A stretch of DNA of 13,931 nt from assembly GCA_030831135.1 (NCBI GenBank), contig JAURLR010000103.1, forward strand, positions 1 through 13,931, given 5' to 3'. Numbering within the stretch: the stretch's first letter is position 1; each line of letters begins with the position of its first letter. This document shows, piece by piece, positions 1 to 7,368 of the stretch. The stretch comes from Alphaproteobacteria bacterium. GTDB lineage: Bacteria; Pseudomonadota; Alphaproteobacteria; UBA6615. The notes beneath the pieces are model-generated. The model searched no databases, was not told the origin of the DNA, and was given only the letters and a program-made list of their open reading frames with translations. A program made the position numbers and the translations under genes.

Positions 1-71
1 AACAATATCGCCAATCGATTGCGGCTTGCGCGCGAATAGCCGGACGAATGTCCTGATGGGGAGGGGCGATC
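1..71. other. Left flank and ribosome site of the acyl-CoA ligase gene
   Basis: No gene can be assigned here. All three forward frames are open from the window edge to stops at about 37-39, 56-58 and 76-78, so the tail of an upstream gene could be present, but too few residues remain to recognise one. Bases 58-66 (ggggagggg) form a strong purine-rich ribosome site about 7 bases before the ATG at 72 and decide that start. No terminator or promoter is obvious, so the ligase may be part of a longer operon entering from the left. Confidence 0.5.
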
Positions 72-1718
72 ATGCGTGAGGATGTGAGTGGCTGGAAAAC
101 CCGCCTGACCGACGATCTGATCGCCGCCAATACGGCCAGCGGCATCTGGCGCAACCTGACCCTTGCCGATCAACTGGCCGTATTGCGCGCGAAAAATCCC
201 GACAAGGTTCTGCTGATCGAAGGCGAACACCGCCTGACCGTGGCGGAGGTCGACCGGCAGGCAAGGGCGCTGGCGAGTGCGCTCGGCAAGCGCGGCCTCG
301 TCCGGGGTGACGTGGTCAGCTTCTCGCTGCCGAACTGGCCGGAAACGGTGGTGATCGATCTGGCTTGCGCCATGCTCGGACTGGTCTGCAATCCGATCAT
401 CCCGATCTACCGGGACGCCGAGGTGTCCTACATCCTGCGCGATGCCGGATCGAAGATGATCTTTGTTCCGACGACCTTTCGCAAGTTCGACTATGCCGAG
501 ATGATCGCGCGGCACCGGGCTGAACTGCCCAACCTTGCGCATGTCATTACCGTGCGGGGCGCAGCGGATGGCACCACAAGTTTTGAAGACTTGCTCGCCG
601 AAGGCGATCCAACAGGATTAGAACCAGCCCGGGTTGATCCGAATGCGGTCAAGTTGATCATGTACACCTCGGGTACGACGGGACGTCCCAAGGGCGTGCT
701 GCACAGCCACAATACGATCGATACGGAAGTCCAGGCGATCTCGGAGTTTCTCTCGCTCAACGAGAGTGACGTCATCCTGATGCCGTCGCCGGTCTCCCAC
801 ATCACCGGATATCTCTATGGTATCCAGATGCCCTTCACACTCAACGCGCCTGCGGTGTTCATGGAGACATGGAACGCGCCTGATGCAGCCGACCTGATTG
901 ATGAACATGGCGTGACCTTCACAATCGCCGCCACGGTCTTCCTGCAGGAACTGACCGACTTCTCGCGCAAGCACGACCGGCCGCTACCGAGTTTGCGGTA
1001 CTTCCCCTCCGGTGGCGCACCTGTCCCCCCCGAAGTGATCTACAACGCGCACAAGGTATTTGCCCGCTGTGTGTGTTCCCGGGTCTACGGATCCACCGAA
1101 GCTCCGACCGTGACGCTGGGGGTGAACACCCGTGATGCAGAAACCCTCGGGGCGACCACCGAAGGCTATATCGTCGGGCATGAGGTGAAGATCGTCGATC
1201 CGGCTGACGGGCATGACGTGAGTGCCGGGCAAGAGGGTGAAATTCTGAGCCGTGGCCCCGAAATGTGCCTTGGCTATGCGGCGGATGAACACAACGCCGA
1301 AGCCTTCGAGCCGGACGGGTATTTTCACACTGGCGATCTCGCGATGATGACCGATGACGGGGCGCTGGTGATCACCGGTCGTTCCAAGGATTTGATTATC
1401 CGGGGCGGCGAAAATATAAGCCCACGCGAGGTCGAGGATGCGCTCCACGAGCACCCGGCGATCCACGAGGCCGCGGTCGTCGCGATGCCCCATCCAAGGA
1501 TGGGAGAGACCGGATGCGCATTTCTTGTGCTCGAATCCGGTACGGAACTCGCATTTGATGACCTGATCGCCTTCCTCGGCAAGACGGGCATGGCCAAACA
1601 GAAATATCCGGAGCGGATCGTGATTATCGACAACTTCCCGCGCACAGCGGCCGGGAAAATCCGGAAAAATCTCCTGCGCGACGAGATCGCGCGGACACTT
1701 GCCGGGGAGGGCGCCTAG
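72..1718 (+). CDS. AMP-forming acyl-CoA synthetase (ANL superfamily ligase)
   Basis: This 548-residue protein should activate a carboxylic acid with ATP and CoA to an acyl-CoA through an acyl-adenylate, in the cytoplasm. The ANL core motifs are all visible: the phosphate-binding loop YTSGTTGRPKG at residues 198-208, YGSTE at 339-343, YFHTGDLA at 417-424, the hinge region GRSKDLIIRGGENISPREVE at 436-455, and the catalytic lysine K529 in PRTAAGKI. Length is normal for medium-chain or cyclohexanecarboxylate-type CoA ligases. A strong ribosome site (58-66) supports the ATG. A hydrolase gene follows on the same strand after 124 bases. The acid substrate cannot be read from sequence; given the neighbouring HyuA/HyuB pair it could be the product of a carboxylation or hydrolysis. 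The family is certain, the specificity unknown. Confidence 0.93.
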   Translation: MREDVSGWKTRLTDDLIAANTASGIWRNLTLADQLAVLRAKNPDKVLLIEGEHRLTVAEVDRQARALASALGKRGLVRGDVVSFSLPNWPETVVIDLACAMLGLVCNPIIPIYRDAEVSYILRDAGSKMIFVPTTFRKFDYAEMIARHRAELPNLAHVITVRGAADGTTSFEDLLAEGDPTGLEPARVDPNAVKLIMYTSGTTGRPKGVLHSHNTIDTEVQAISEFLSLNESDVILMPSPVSHITGYLYGIQMPFTLNAPAVFMETWNAPDAADLIDEHGVTFTIAATVFLQELTDFSRKHDRPLPSLRYFPSGGAPVPPEVIYNAHKVFARCVCSRVYGSTEAPTVTLGVNTRDAETLGATTEGYIVGHEVKIVDPADGHDVSAGQEGEILSRGPEMCLGYAADEHNAEAFEPDGYFHTGDLAMMTDDGALVITGRSKDLIIRGGENISPREVEDALHEHPAIHEAAVVAMPHPRMGETGCAFLVLESGTELAFDDLIAFLGKTGMAKQKYPERIVIIDNFPRTAAGKIRKNLLRDEIARTLAGEGA

Positions 1719-1783
1719 AAGGTTTCATACTTGTGAAGCTGATTTCAGAACAGTTGACAGAACCGCCCCAAGCCCACACGCTC

Positions 1784-1805
1784 GAAACAGGGAATTGCCT
1801 GTTTC
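1784..1805. promoter_or_regulatory. Inverted repeat, candidate operator upstream of the hydrolase gene
   Basis: GAAACAGG (1784-1791) and CCTGTTTC (1798-1805) are perfect 8-bp arms around a 6-base spacer, 37 bases before the hydrolase ATG. The arrangement suits a dimeric repressor site of TetR or GntR type, or a short RNA hairpin. There is no T-tract after it, which argues against a terminator. No convincing promoter hexamer pair was found around it. Seen directly: the symmetry. Inferred: an operator role. Confidence 0.4.
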
Positions 1806-1842
1806 ATATAGGTAAAAACACCAAGGAAATCGGGAGAGAACG

Positions 1843-2781
1843 ATGGAACGCAAAGTCGAATTCAACAGCTGTGGAGATACCATCCGCGGGGTGCTTCATG
1901 TGCCCGATGGCGTCAAGAATCCACCCCTGGTCATCATGGCCGGCGGCTGGTGCTACGTGAAAGAGATCGTCATGCCGTATTACGCGGATGATTTCATGGA
2001 GATCGGCTGCGCCTGCCTGATCTTCGATTATCGCCGCTTCGGTGACAGCGATGGCACACCACGCCAGCACATCAACCCATGGGACCAGATCGAGGATTAT
2101 CGCAACGCGATCAGCTTTGCCCAGACCCTCGACGAGGTCGATACCGACCGGATCGGCGTCTGGGGTATTTCCTATTCGGGTGGTCATGCCATCTGTGTGG
2201 CTGCGCTCGACACCCGCGTGAAGTTCGCGTTGTCCGTGGTGCCGGTGGTCGACGGTTTCCCGACCATGCGCCGCTGTCACGGGGAGCGGAAATTCGGTGC
2301 CCTGCAGAAGCTCATCCTGGAAGACCGGGTGAAGCGTCAGCGTGGCGAGCCCAGCCAGATGATCGCTATGTCGACAACCGATCCCGACAATGTCGTCAGC
2401 GCCTGGCCGTTCCCCCATGTCTGCACGATCTTCAATGACATCAAGGAGCGTGAGGCGCCGAACCATGTTCATGAGAACACGCTCGAATCCGTCGAACTGC
2501 TCATGCAGTACGATGTGATGCCCTACGCCAAGCGGCTCTATGAGACGCCCTACATGATGGCGATCGCCAAGGGTGACAACATCACCTCGTCCGATCTGGA
2601 GATCGAGGTCTTCAATGCTATCCCGTGTCCCAACAAGGCGCTCGCGATTGTCGAGGGTGTGGACCATATGAGCCTGTACTCCAACAACGAGCATCTCGAG
2701 AAAGTCTCGAGCGCACAGGCCAACTGGCTGCGTGATCTTCTGTTCGGGCCGGGGGCACTTCTGGCACAGGCTGCCGAGTAG
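1843..2781 (+). CDS. Alpha/beta hydrolase (peptidase S15/CocE-like or esterase type)
   Basis: A 312-residue cytoplasmic alpha/beta hydrolase with no signal peptide. Features of the fold are a likely oxyanion loop MAGGWC at residues 32-37, the nucleophile elbow WGISYSGG at 107-114 with S110 as candidate nucleophile (the GxSYxG form seen in the S15/CocE group), a candidate acid D245 in AKGDN, and the catalytic histidine H275 in VDHMSLY. It probably cleaves an ester, thioester, lactone or C-C bond in a small molecule. The ribosome site cgggagag (1831-1838) precedes the ATG. The gene lies downstream of the acyl-CoA ligase on the same strand, but the 124-base gap with an inverted repeat means separate control is possible. 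The family is clear; the substrate is unknown. Confidence 0.88.
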   Translation: MERKVEFNSCGDTIRGVLHVPDGVKNPPLVIMAGGWCYVKEIVMPYYADDFMEIGCACLIFDYRRFGDSDGTPRQHINPWDQIEDYRNAISFAQTLDEVDTDRIGVWGISYSGGHAICVAALDTRVKFALSVVPVVDGFPTMRRCHGERKFGALQKLILEDRVKRQRGEPSQMIAMSTTDPDNVVSAWPFPHVCTIFNDIKEREAPNHVHENTLESVELLMQYDVMPYAKRLYETPYMMAIAKGDNITSSDLEIEVFNAIPCPNKALAIVEGVDHMSLYSNNEHLEKVSSAQANWLRDLLFGPGALLAQAAE

Positions 2782-2798
2782 TTCAGAGCGGTATTGAT

Positions 2799-2822
2799 CC
2801 CTCTCCTCTGCGGAGGAGAGGG
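2799..2822. terminator. Hairpin between convergent genes, likely bidirectional terminator
   Basis: CCCTCTCCTC (2799-2808) and GAGGAGAGGG (2813-2822) form a perfect 10-bp stem with a TGCG loop. It sits between the stop of the + strand hydrolase (2781) and the stop of the - strand HyuB-like gene (2830), exactly where a shared terminator is expected. There is no T-tract on either side, so termination efficiency is uncertain. The GC-rich symmetric form also resembles intergenic repeats that can occur in many copies per genome. Confidence 0.6.
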
Positions 2823-2829
2823 CGTATCG

Positions 2830-5040
2830 CTAGAGCTTGAGATGCATCTCGGGCATGCGCGGGTCGTCACTGCGCAATTGCAGATCTGTCGAAAACAGGG
2901 TTGCGCAGTTCGGGCAGGCGAATTCACGCAGAATCACATCGCTTTCGGCCCGGTAGCTGTTGACCGGCGACAAATCCTCGATCTCGCGTTCGATCACCAG
3001 TGCATGAGCTCTGGGGTCTTCACCGGCAGGACCGAACGGGTGGTTGCAAGTGCGGCAGCCAAGCACCGGACCGTCCACGCCATCGCGTACCGCCAGAATT
3101 TCTCCGACCCGGAACCGTTCGGGCCCATCGAATGAAAGGCCCGAAACGGGAGCCTCAGGCGCTGTTCCCCGTTTGTGACGCTCTGCGAGGATCACTGCCC
3201 GTGATTGCGCCGTTGCGGCGCTGTCGACCGTTCCACCGGACGTCAGGACGACACCGTAAAGTGTTTTGCCCTCGCTGGACGTACACAATCCGCGGCGGAC
3301 ATCGCGTGCGACAGCTTCGGGGTTGCGCCCGAGCGGGTCGCCATAGCCGCCGCCGCCGGTACACAGGCACATCCAGGCATCCTCGGGTGTCAGCCAGCGG
3401 ACATCCTTGGCATCCACCACATCGACCCGTTCAGCGCCCGCGGTCTCGAGGCTGGTCGGGATTTCGCCCCGGTCCATCGCCGCCTTCACCCCGGCACCGT
3501 GCAGCACGATATTGCGCTGGATCGATCCCGGCAGGCCGCCGGCCACGCCTTTGCTTTCCATATGTGCGCAACCGGTCGAGAACAGGACGGCTTCCATGTC
3601 GTGTGACGTTTCATGGGGGATAAGCATGTATTCGATGCCGACCCCGCCGCGATAAATTCCCGCGCCTGCGGTCTCTTCACGCTCGCGTCGATAGACATAG
3701 AGCATCGGAATGAGGCTTTCGATCCGTTCCACATTGGGAATGCCGTAAGCAGGGGCGATGAAGTTCCCGCAGGTGTCGATGCCGTCCCCGAAGGAGCGTG
3801 CGCCGCCACCGCCGACGGAATCGGTGAACATGTTCACAAACGGTCGGCCATCACCATGTTTGCCGGCAATGACCGACATATTGACGCCGCCATAACCGAT
3901 CCCGATGACCTCTTCGCGCAGTGTGTCGGTGGCGCAGCCATACATCTTTGCCATGGCTTCCCAGACCAGATTGCCCGTCGACTGGCAGGCGTTCACGGTG
4001 GCCATGCTCGTGCCGGCGGGGAAGAGCGCGTTGTTGATCGTGCCTTCCTCGGAAATGATGTCGATACAGCGCATCACGGCGCCGTGGGACCAGGGCAGGT
4101 CGTGACACAGCAGCGGAAAGCCGACCTGAAGGATACCCCCGACGAGGCCGGCCCATGTGCAATTGATGACGCCGGGCGCTTGCGGGTCCGTGCCCGTGAA
4201 ATCGAATGTCAGGTGGTCGCCGCGTTTTGTCAGGGCCAACCGCAAACGGTAGAGCCGATTAGCCAGACCATCATGGTCCAGAAAGGCATTCGCGTACCAT
4301 GTGCCGTCGGGAAGTTCGGAAAGCCGCTGCCGGATGGAGCGTTCGACATAGTCGAGTATCTGCCGCTGGACGGCGAGGAACGTGTCCCGGCCATACTCGT
4401 CGATGATCTCGCGCAGACGGTCGCCGGTCATCTTCTGGGACGCGATTTTGGCGCGGAGATTGAGAGCGTTCATTTCCGGTGTGCGGGAATTGCGCAGGAA
4501 GGTGACTTCCACGTCATGTCGGACATTGCCGGCTTCGACGATCTTCACCGGCGGCATCAGCGGCACTTCCTGATAGGCATCCCGCGCGCCGACGCACCAG
4601 CTCCCCGGCCGGGCGCCGCCCATATCGAGTTCGTGGACGACCACCCCGGTCCACGCGACGCGCACGCCCTCGTGGAACACGGGCATGACGACCGCCGCGT
4701 CCATGGCGTGTAGCGCGCCATACCAGGGGTCGCTGGTCATGAAGGCATCGCCGTCATGGATGTTGTCGCCAAAGACTTCAATCACCTTCTGGACAACGAT
4801 GTCGAGAGCCGAGGCCTGGCGCACGACAAAGACGCCGGCATAAAGCCCCTGACCTTCGGATGTCAGGATGGCGACGTTGAAGTCGCCGGATTCATAGACC
4901 GACGGCGATCCGGAGATACGGCCCATCATCAGGGCCATTTCGTCGTTCAGTTCCCAGAGTCGATGTCGCAGCACCTCAAAGGTGATGACATCGACCGTGT
5001 CATCCGGCTTTCCATCCGGCGGGCTTGGCGCTTTGCTCAT
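2830..5040 (-). CDS. HyuB-like hydantoinase B/oxoprolinase/ketone carboxylase subunit with C-terminal CxxC module
   Basis: This 736-residue protein is the HyuB-type partner of the gene just upstream. Together such pairs use ATP either to open cyclic amides (N-methylhydantoin, 5-oxoproline) or to carboxylate ketones (acetone, acetophenone carboxylases). Residues about 17-560 are the HyuB domain. H111, D114 and H136 (HxxD, then His 22 residues on, in VHELDMGG) match in order and spacing the manganese ligands I recall for the acetone carboxylase alpha subunit. The usual family ending GGGGYGDPLGRNPEAV is present, but some 150 residues follow, carrying C662/C665 (CRTC) and C709/C712 (CPNC), a probable zinc-binding module like the small gamma subunit of acetone carboxylases. 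The ATG overlaps the HyuA stop by 4 bases (ATGA), indicating coupled translation, and has a GGGAGA ribosome site. Family certain, reaction not. Confidence 0.9.
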   Translation of the reverse strand: MSKAPSPPDGKPDDTVDVITFEVLRHRLWELNDEMALMMGRISGSPSVYESGDFNVAILTSEGQGLYAGVFVVRQASALDIVVQKVIEVFGDNIHDGDAFMTSDPWYGALHAMDAAVVMPVFHEGVRVAWTGVVVHELDMGGARPGSWCVGARDAYQEVPLMPPVKIVEAGNVRHDVEVTFLRNSRTPEMNALNLRAKIASQKMTGDRLREIIDEYGRDTFLAVQRQILDYVERSIRQRLSELPDGTWYANAFLDHDGLANRLYRLRLALTKRGDHLTFDFTGTDPQAPGVINCTWAGLVGGILQVGFPLLCHDLPWSHGAVMRCIDIISEEGTINNALFPAGTSMATVNACQSTGNLVWEAMAKMYGCATDTLREEVIGIGYGGVNMSVIAGKHGDGRPFVNMFTDSVGGGGARSFGDGIDTCGNFIAPAYGIPNVERIESLIPMLYVYRREREETAGAGIYRGGVGIEYMLIPHETSHDMEAVLFSTGCAHMESKGVAGGLPGSIQRNIVLHGAGVKAAMDRGEIPTSLETAGAERVDVVDAKDVRWLTPEDAWMCLCTGGGGYGDPLGRNPEAVARDVRRGLCTSSEGKTLYGVVLTSGGTVDSAATAQSRAVILAERHKRGTAPEAPVSGLSFDGPERFRVGEILAVRDGVDGPVLGCRTCNHPFGPAGEDPRAHALVIEREIEDLSPVNSYRAESDVILREFACPNCATLFSTDLQLRSDDPRMPEMHLKL

Positions 5041-7166
5041 GCTTGGTCTCCCAGATGGACAATCGTCAGGCCGCCATATTGGTCGACATCGATCCGTGTG
5101 TCGGGCGGGACCACCACGGTGTCTCCGAACCGCTGCACGATGGCCGGTCCGGTGAGGGTCTGGCCCGGTACGAGCAGCTTTCCGTCATGAATTTCGGTTG
5201 GGACGAAATCCTGTGCGTCCGCGAAATAGACGTTCCGGGCACCGATCCGGGATGGAATTTCTGAGGTTCCACCTGATTCGATGGCAAGGTTTGGCCGTTC
5301 GAGTGCGACGGTGCCGACGACGCGGAAATTCACCATTTCCATCCCGGCTTCGGGATAGGCGCTGTTCTCGCCATAGGTCTGCTCGTAGGTCTTGAGGAAG
5401 TTTTCGCAAACCGCTTCTATCGCAGCCTCGGTGAGGGACGCATCCGGCAGGTCAATCGCCAATTGGTGGACCTGCATCCGGAACCGCATATCCACCACGC
5501 GATGGAGTGCGACCTGCTCCGGCCCGATTCCTTCCGCCCCGAACTGTTCGACTACCTGCCGGGCGAGATCGTCAAGCAGCCCGTTCACGGCTTCCAGTTG
5601 ATCCCGACCAAGCGGTGGCTGCAGGCCAATCGTGCGTTCTTCGGAGAAGACCATATCGGTCGTCAGCATCCCCAGCGCGGAGAACATGCCGGAATCGGCC
5701 GGTACATAGGCCTTCTGGGCACCAATCTGGCGCGCAATGAAGGGCGCGAAGACCGGACCCGCCCCACCATAGGCAAAGACGGTAAAGCTGCGCGGGTCCA
5801 GACCGCGTTCCACGGTAACCTTGCGCATGAGATCGGCCATCTGGGCGCTGGAGATTTCGACAATACCTGCCGCCAGTTGACTGATACTCAGGCCCAGAGG
5901 CTCGGCCACCCGCGCCAGCGCGGTCTCGGCGGCGGTCTTGTCGAGGGTGACCGTGCCGCCCAACGGATGATCGGGGTCAAGATAGCCCAGAACCACATGG
6001 GCATCGGTCACGGTCGGTTCGGTGCCACCGTGGCCATAGCACGCAGGCCCGGGAGCGGCGCCCGCGCTTCGCGGCCCGACACGCAGGGTGCCGCCCGGAT
6101 CGATCCAGGCGATCGAGCCGCCGCCCGCGCCAATCGATTTCACGTAGATCTTGGGCGTCAGATACGCATAGCGATCAATGACCGGGCCCGGGTCCATCTG
6201 GACGCGGCCCTTGAAGACAAGTCCGACATCGAAGGTGGTGCCACCGACATCGGCACAAACGATGTCCTCGTCCGCCATCAGTTCCGTAAAATAGAGACCG
6301 CCGAGAACGCCGCCTGCCGGCCCGGAATCCACGGTCAGGAGCGGGCGGTTGCGCACGGCATCGACGGTGCTCAGACCACCATGGGTCTGCATGACCAGCA
6401 GCGAACAGGTCAGGCCGTTTGCCTTGAGGTCGGTTTCGAGCCGATGGAGATAGTCGCCGACCGTGGGGCCGATATAGGAATTGAAGACTGTCGAGACGCT
6501 GCGTTCGTATTCGCCGATCAGGGGCGCCACTTCGCTGGACAGGGACAGATAGACGTCCGGGTGATGTTCGCGCACATACGCGCCGATCCGTTGCTCGTGC
6601 ACGGGGTTCACGAAGGACCAGAGCAGACATACGGCAAGCGCCTGAACGCCGTCGGCGACAAGATCGTCGATGGCCTGTTCGACCGCCTTGATGTTGAGGT
6701 CCACGATGACCTGGCCGCGGAAATCGATTCGCTCGGTCACGGCGCGAATGTCTTCGGGCGCCACGATTGGCGGGTCAGCCTTCGAAAGATGCGTGATGTG
6801 GGTCTTTTGCCGTTCCGACAAGCCCATGATCTTCTGCTTCACACGGCCGATCGTGAAGGTCTGTTCGTGGCCCTGTGTCATCAGAAGACCTGTCCGGGCC
6901 CCGCGTCGTTGTGCCAGCGCGTTCGTGCCCACGGTCGTCCCGTGTACGAAAGTCGTCGTGCGTCCGAGTATATCGGCCAGCGGGGCGGCGAGTTCCCCAG
7001 CGACAAGATGAAGGCAGTCGATCACGCCCTGCGCGGGGTTGTCCGGCGTGGTCAGGGACTTCACGGTCAGCCGCGTACCGGATTCGCCGATGACAACGCA
7101 ATCGGTGAATGTGCCGCCGATATCGACACCGACACGCAACTCTTCATTTTGAGGAATCACAACCAT
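5037..7166 (-). CDS. HyuA-like hydantoinase A/oxoprolinase ATP-dependent subunit
   Basis: A protein of about 709 residues that belongs to the HyuA/acetone carboxylase beta family, the ATP-using subunit that phosphorylates the substrate or bicarbonate. Visible actin-like ATPase motifs are DIGGTFTD at residues 15-22, HGTTVGTNAL at 75-84, SGPAGGV near 281-287 and DVGGTTFDV at 306-314, with the later YGGAGP block. Length is normal for the family. I chose the ATG at 7166; an in-frame TTG at 7184 adds six residues but has no ribosome site, and the ATG has only a weak GGCGG. The gene is first in a two-gene - strand operon, overlapping the HyuB-like gene by 4 bases, and is divergent from the TRAP operon, suggesting shared control. 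Whether it is a hydantoinase, oxoprolinase or carboxylase cannot be settled by eye. Confidence 0.92.
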   Translation of the reverse strand: MVVIPQNEELRVGVDIGGTFTDCVVIGESGTRLTVKSLTTPDNPAQGVIDCLHLVAGELAAPLADILGRTTTFVHGTTVGTNALAQRRGARTGLLMTQGHEQTFTIGRVKQKIMGLSERQKTHITHLSKADPPIVAPEDIRAVTERIDFRGQVIVDLNIKAVEQAIDDLVADGVQALAVCLLWSFVNPVHEQRIGAYVREHHPDVYLSLSSEVAPLIGEYERSVSTVFNSYIGPTVGDYLHRLETDLKANGLTCSLLVMQTHGGLSTVDAVRNRPLLTVDSGPAGGVLGGLYFTELMADEDIVCADVGGTTFDVGLVFKGRVQMDPGPVIDRYAYLTPKIYVKSIGAGGGSIAWIDPGGTLRVGPRSAGAAPGPACYGHGGTEPTVTDAHVVLGYLDPDHPLGGTVTLDKTAAETALARVAEPLGLSISQLAAGIVEISSAQMADLMRKVTVERGLDPRSFTVFAYGGAGPVFAPFIARQIGAQKAYVPADSGMFSALGMLTTDMVFSEERTIGLQPPLGRDQLEAVNGLLDDLARQVVEQFGAEGIGPEQVALHRVVDMRFRMQVHQLAIDLPDASLTEAAIEAVCENFLKTYEQTYGENSAYPEAGMEMVNFRVVGTVALERPNLAIESGGTSEIPSRIGARNVYFADAQDFVPTEIHDGKLLVPGQTLTGPAIVQRFGDTVVVPPDTRIDVDQYGGLTIVHLGDQA

Positions 7167-7368
7167 CTGCCGCCATTTACGCAACTGGTGATGGCGAAAT
7201 CAAATCTAATTAATAATTCATATATATGAAAATTATGTGGGATACTTTCCCATTGACGAAGACGTGCCCGTGTCTCACGCTTGCGGCACAGAAAGAACGT
7301 GCGCTGTCCGGTTGCCGGATTGTGCGGAACGTCGAAATTTCCAAGGGACGAAACGGGAGGAACATTCC
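7167..7368. promoter_or_regulatory. Divergent control region between hyuA-like and TRAP operons
   Basis: About 200 bases separate two divergent operons, so promoters for both should lie here. Bases 7195-7240 are strikingly AT-rich against GC-rich surroundings. The region holds a 14-bp palindrome (7217-7230) and a TGGGA-N5-TCCCA inverted repeat (7238-7252). The TRAP leader has two small hairpins: CGTG-TCT-CACG (7269-7279), which can extend by GTGCC/GGCAC pairing (7264-7268 with 7285-7289), and TCCGG-TTG-CCGGA (7307-7319). The TRAP ribosome site gggagg is at 7355-7360. I could not assign -35/-10 pairs with confidence, and no sigma-54 site matched. Confidence 0.55.
7217..7230. promoter_or_regulatory. 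Perfect 14-bp palindrome, candidate operator
   Basis: The sequence ttcatatatatgaa reads the same on both strands. It lies in the AT-rich core of the divergent region, about 50 bases from the HyuA start and about 140 bases from the TRAP start, a position suitable for a regulator acting on both operons. Flanking bases ataatt and aattat add imperfect outer symmetry. An AT-rich promoter core could produce such symmetry by chance, so a binding role is inferred. Confidence 0.4.

Noticed and set aside
1754..1759. TTGACA as a -35 element before the hydrolase gene
   Set aside because: No -10-like hexamer occurs at 16-18 bases downstream; the bases there are GC-rich.
1804..2694. A 296-codon open frame on the - strand
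   Set aside because: It mirrors the alpha/beta hydrolase, whose catalytic residues and ribosome site are clear.
3613..4713. A 366-codon open frame on the + strand
   Set aside because: It is antisense to the HyuB-like gene and its translation, rich in His, Asp and Gly without domain order, looks like a mirror frame.
7167..7184. TTG at 7184 as the HyuA start, adding MRKWRQ
   Set aside because: No ribosome site precedes it and the added residues are not part of the family N-terminus; the ATG at 7166 is preferred, though not proven.
5463..7229. A 588-codon open frame on the + strand
   Set aside because: It lies antisense to the HyuA-like gene, which has clear family motifs. The + frame shows no recognisable domain; long mirror frames are common in GC-rich coding DNA.
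7280..7305. Possible sigma-54 promoter around cttgcggcacagaaagaac
   Set aside because: The GG and GC elements are not 10 bases apart, so the -24/-12 pattern fails.
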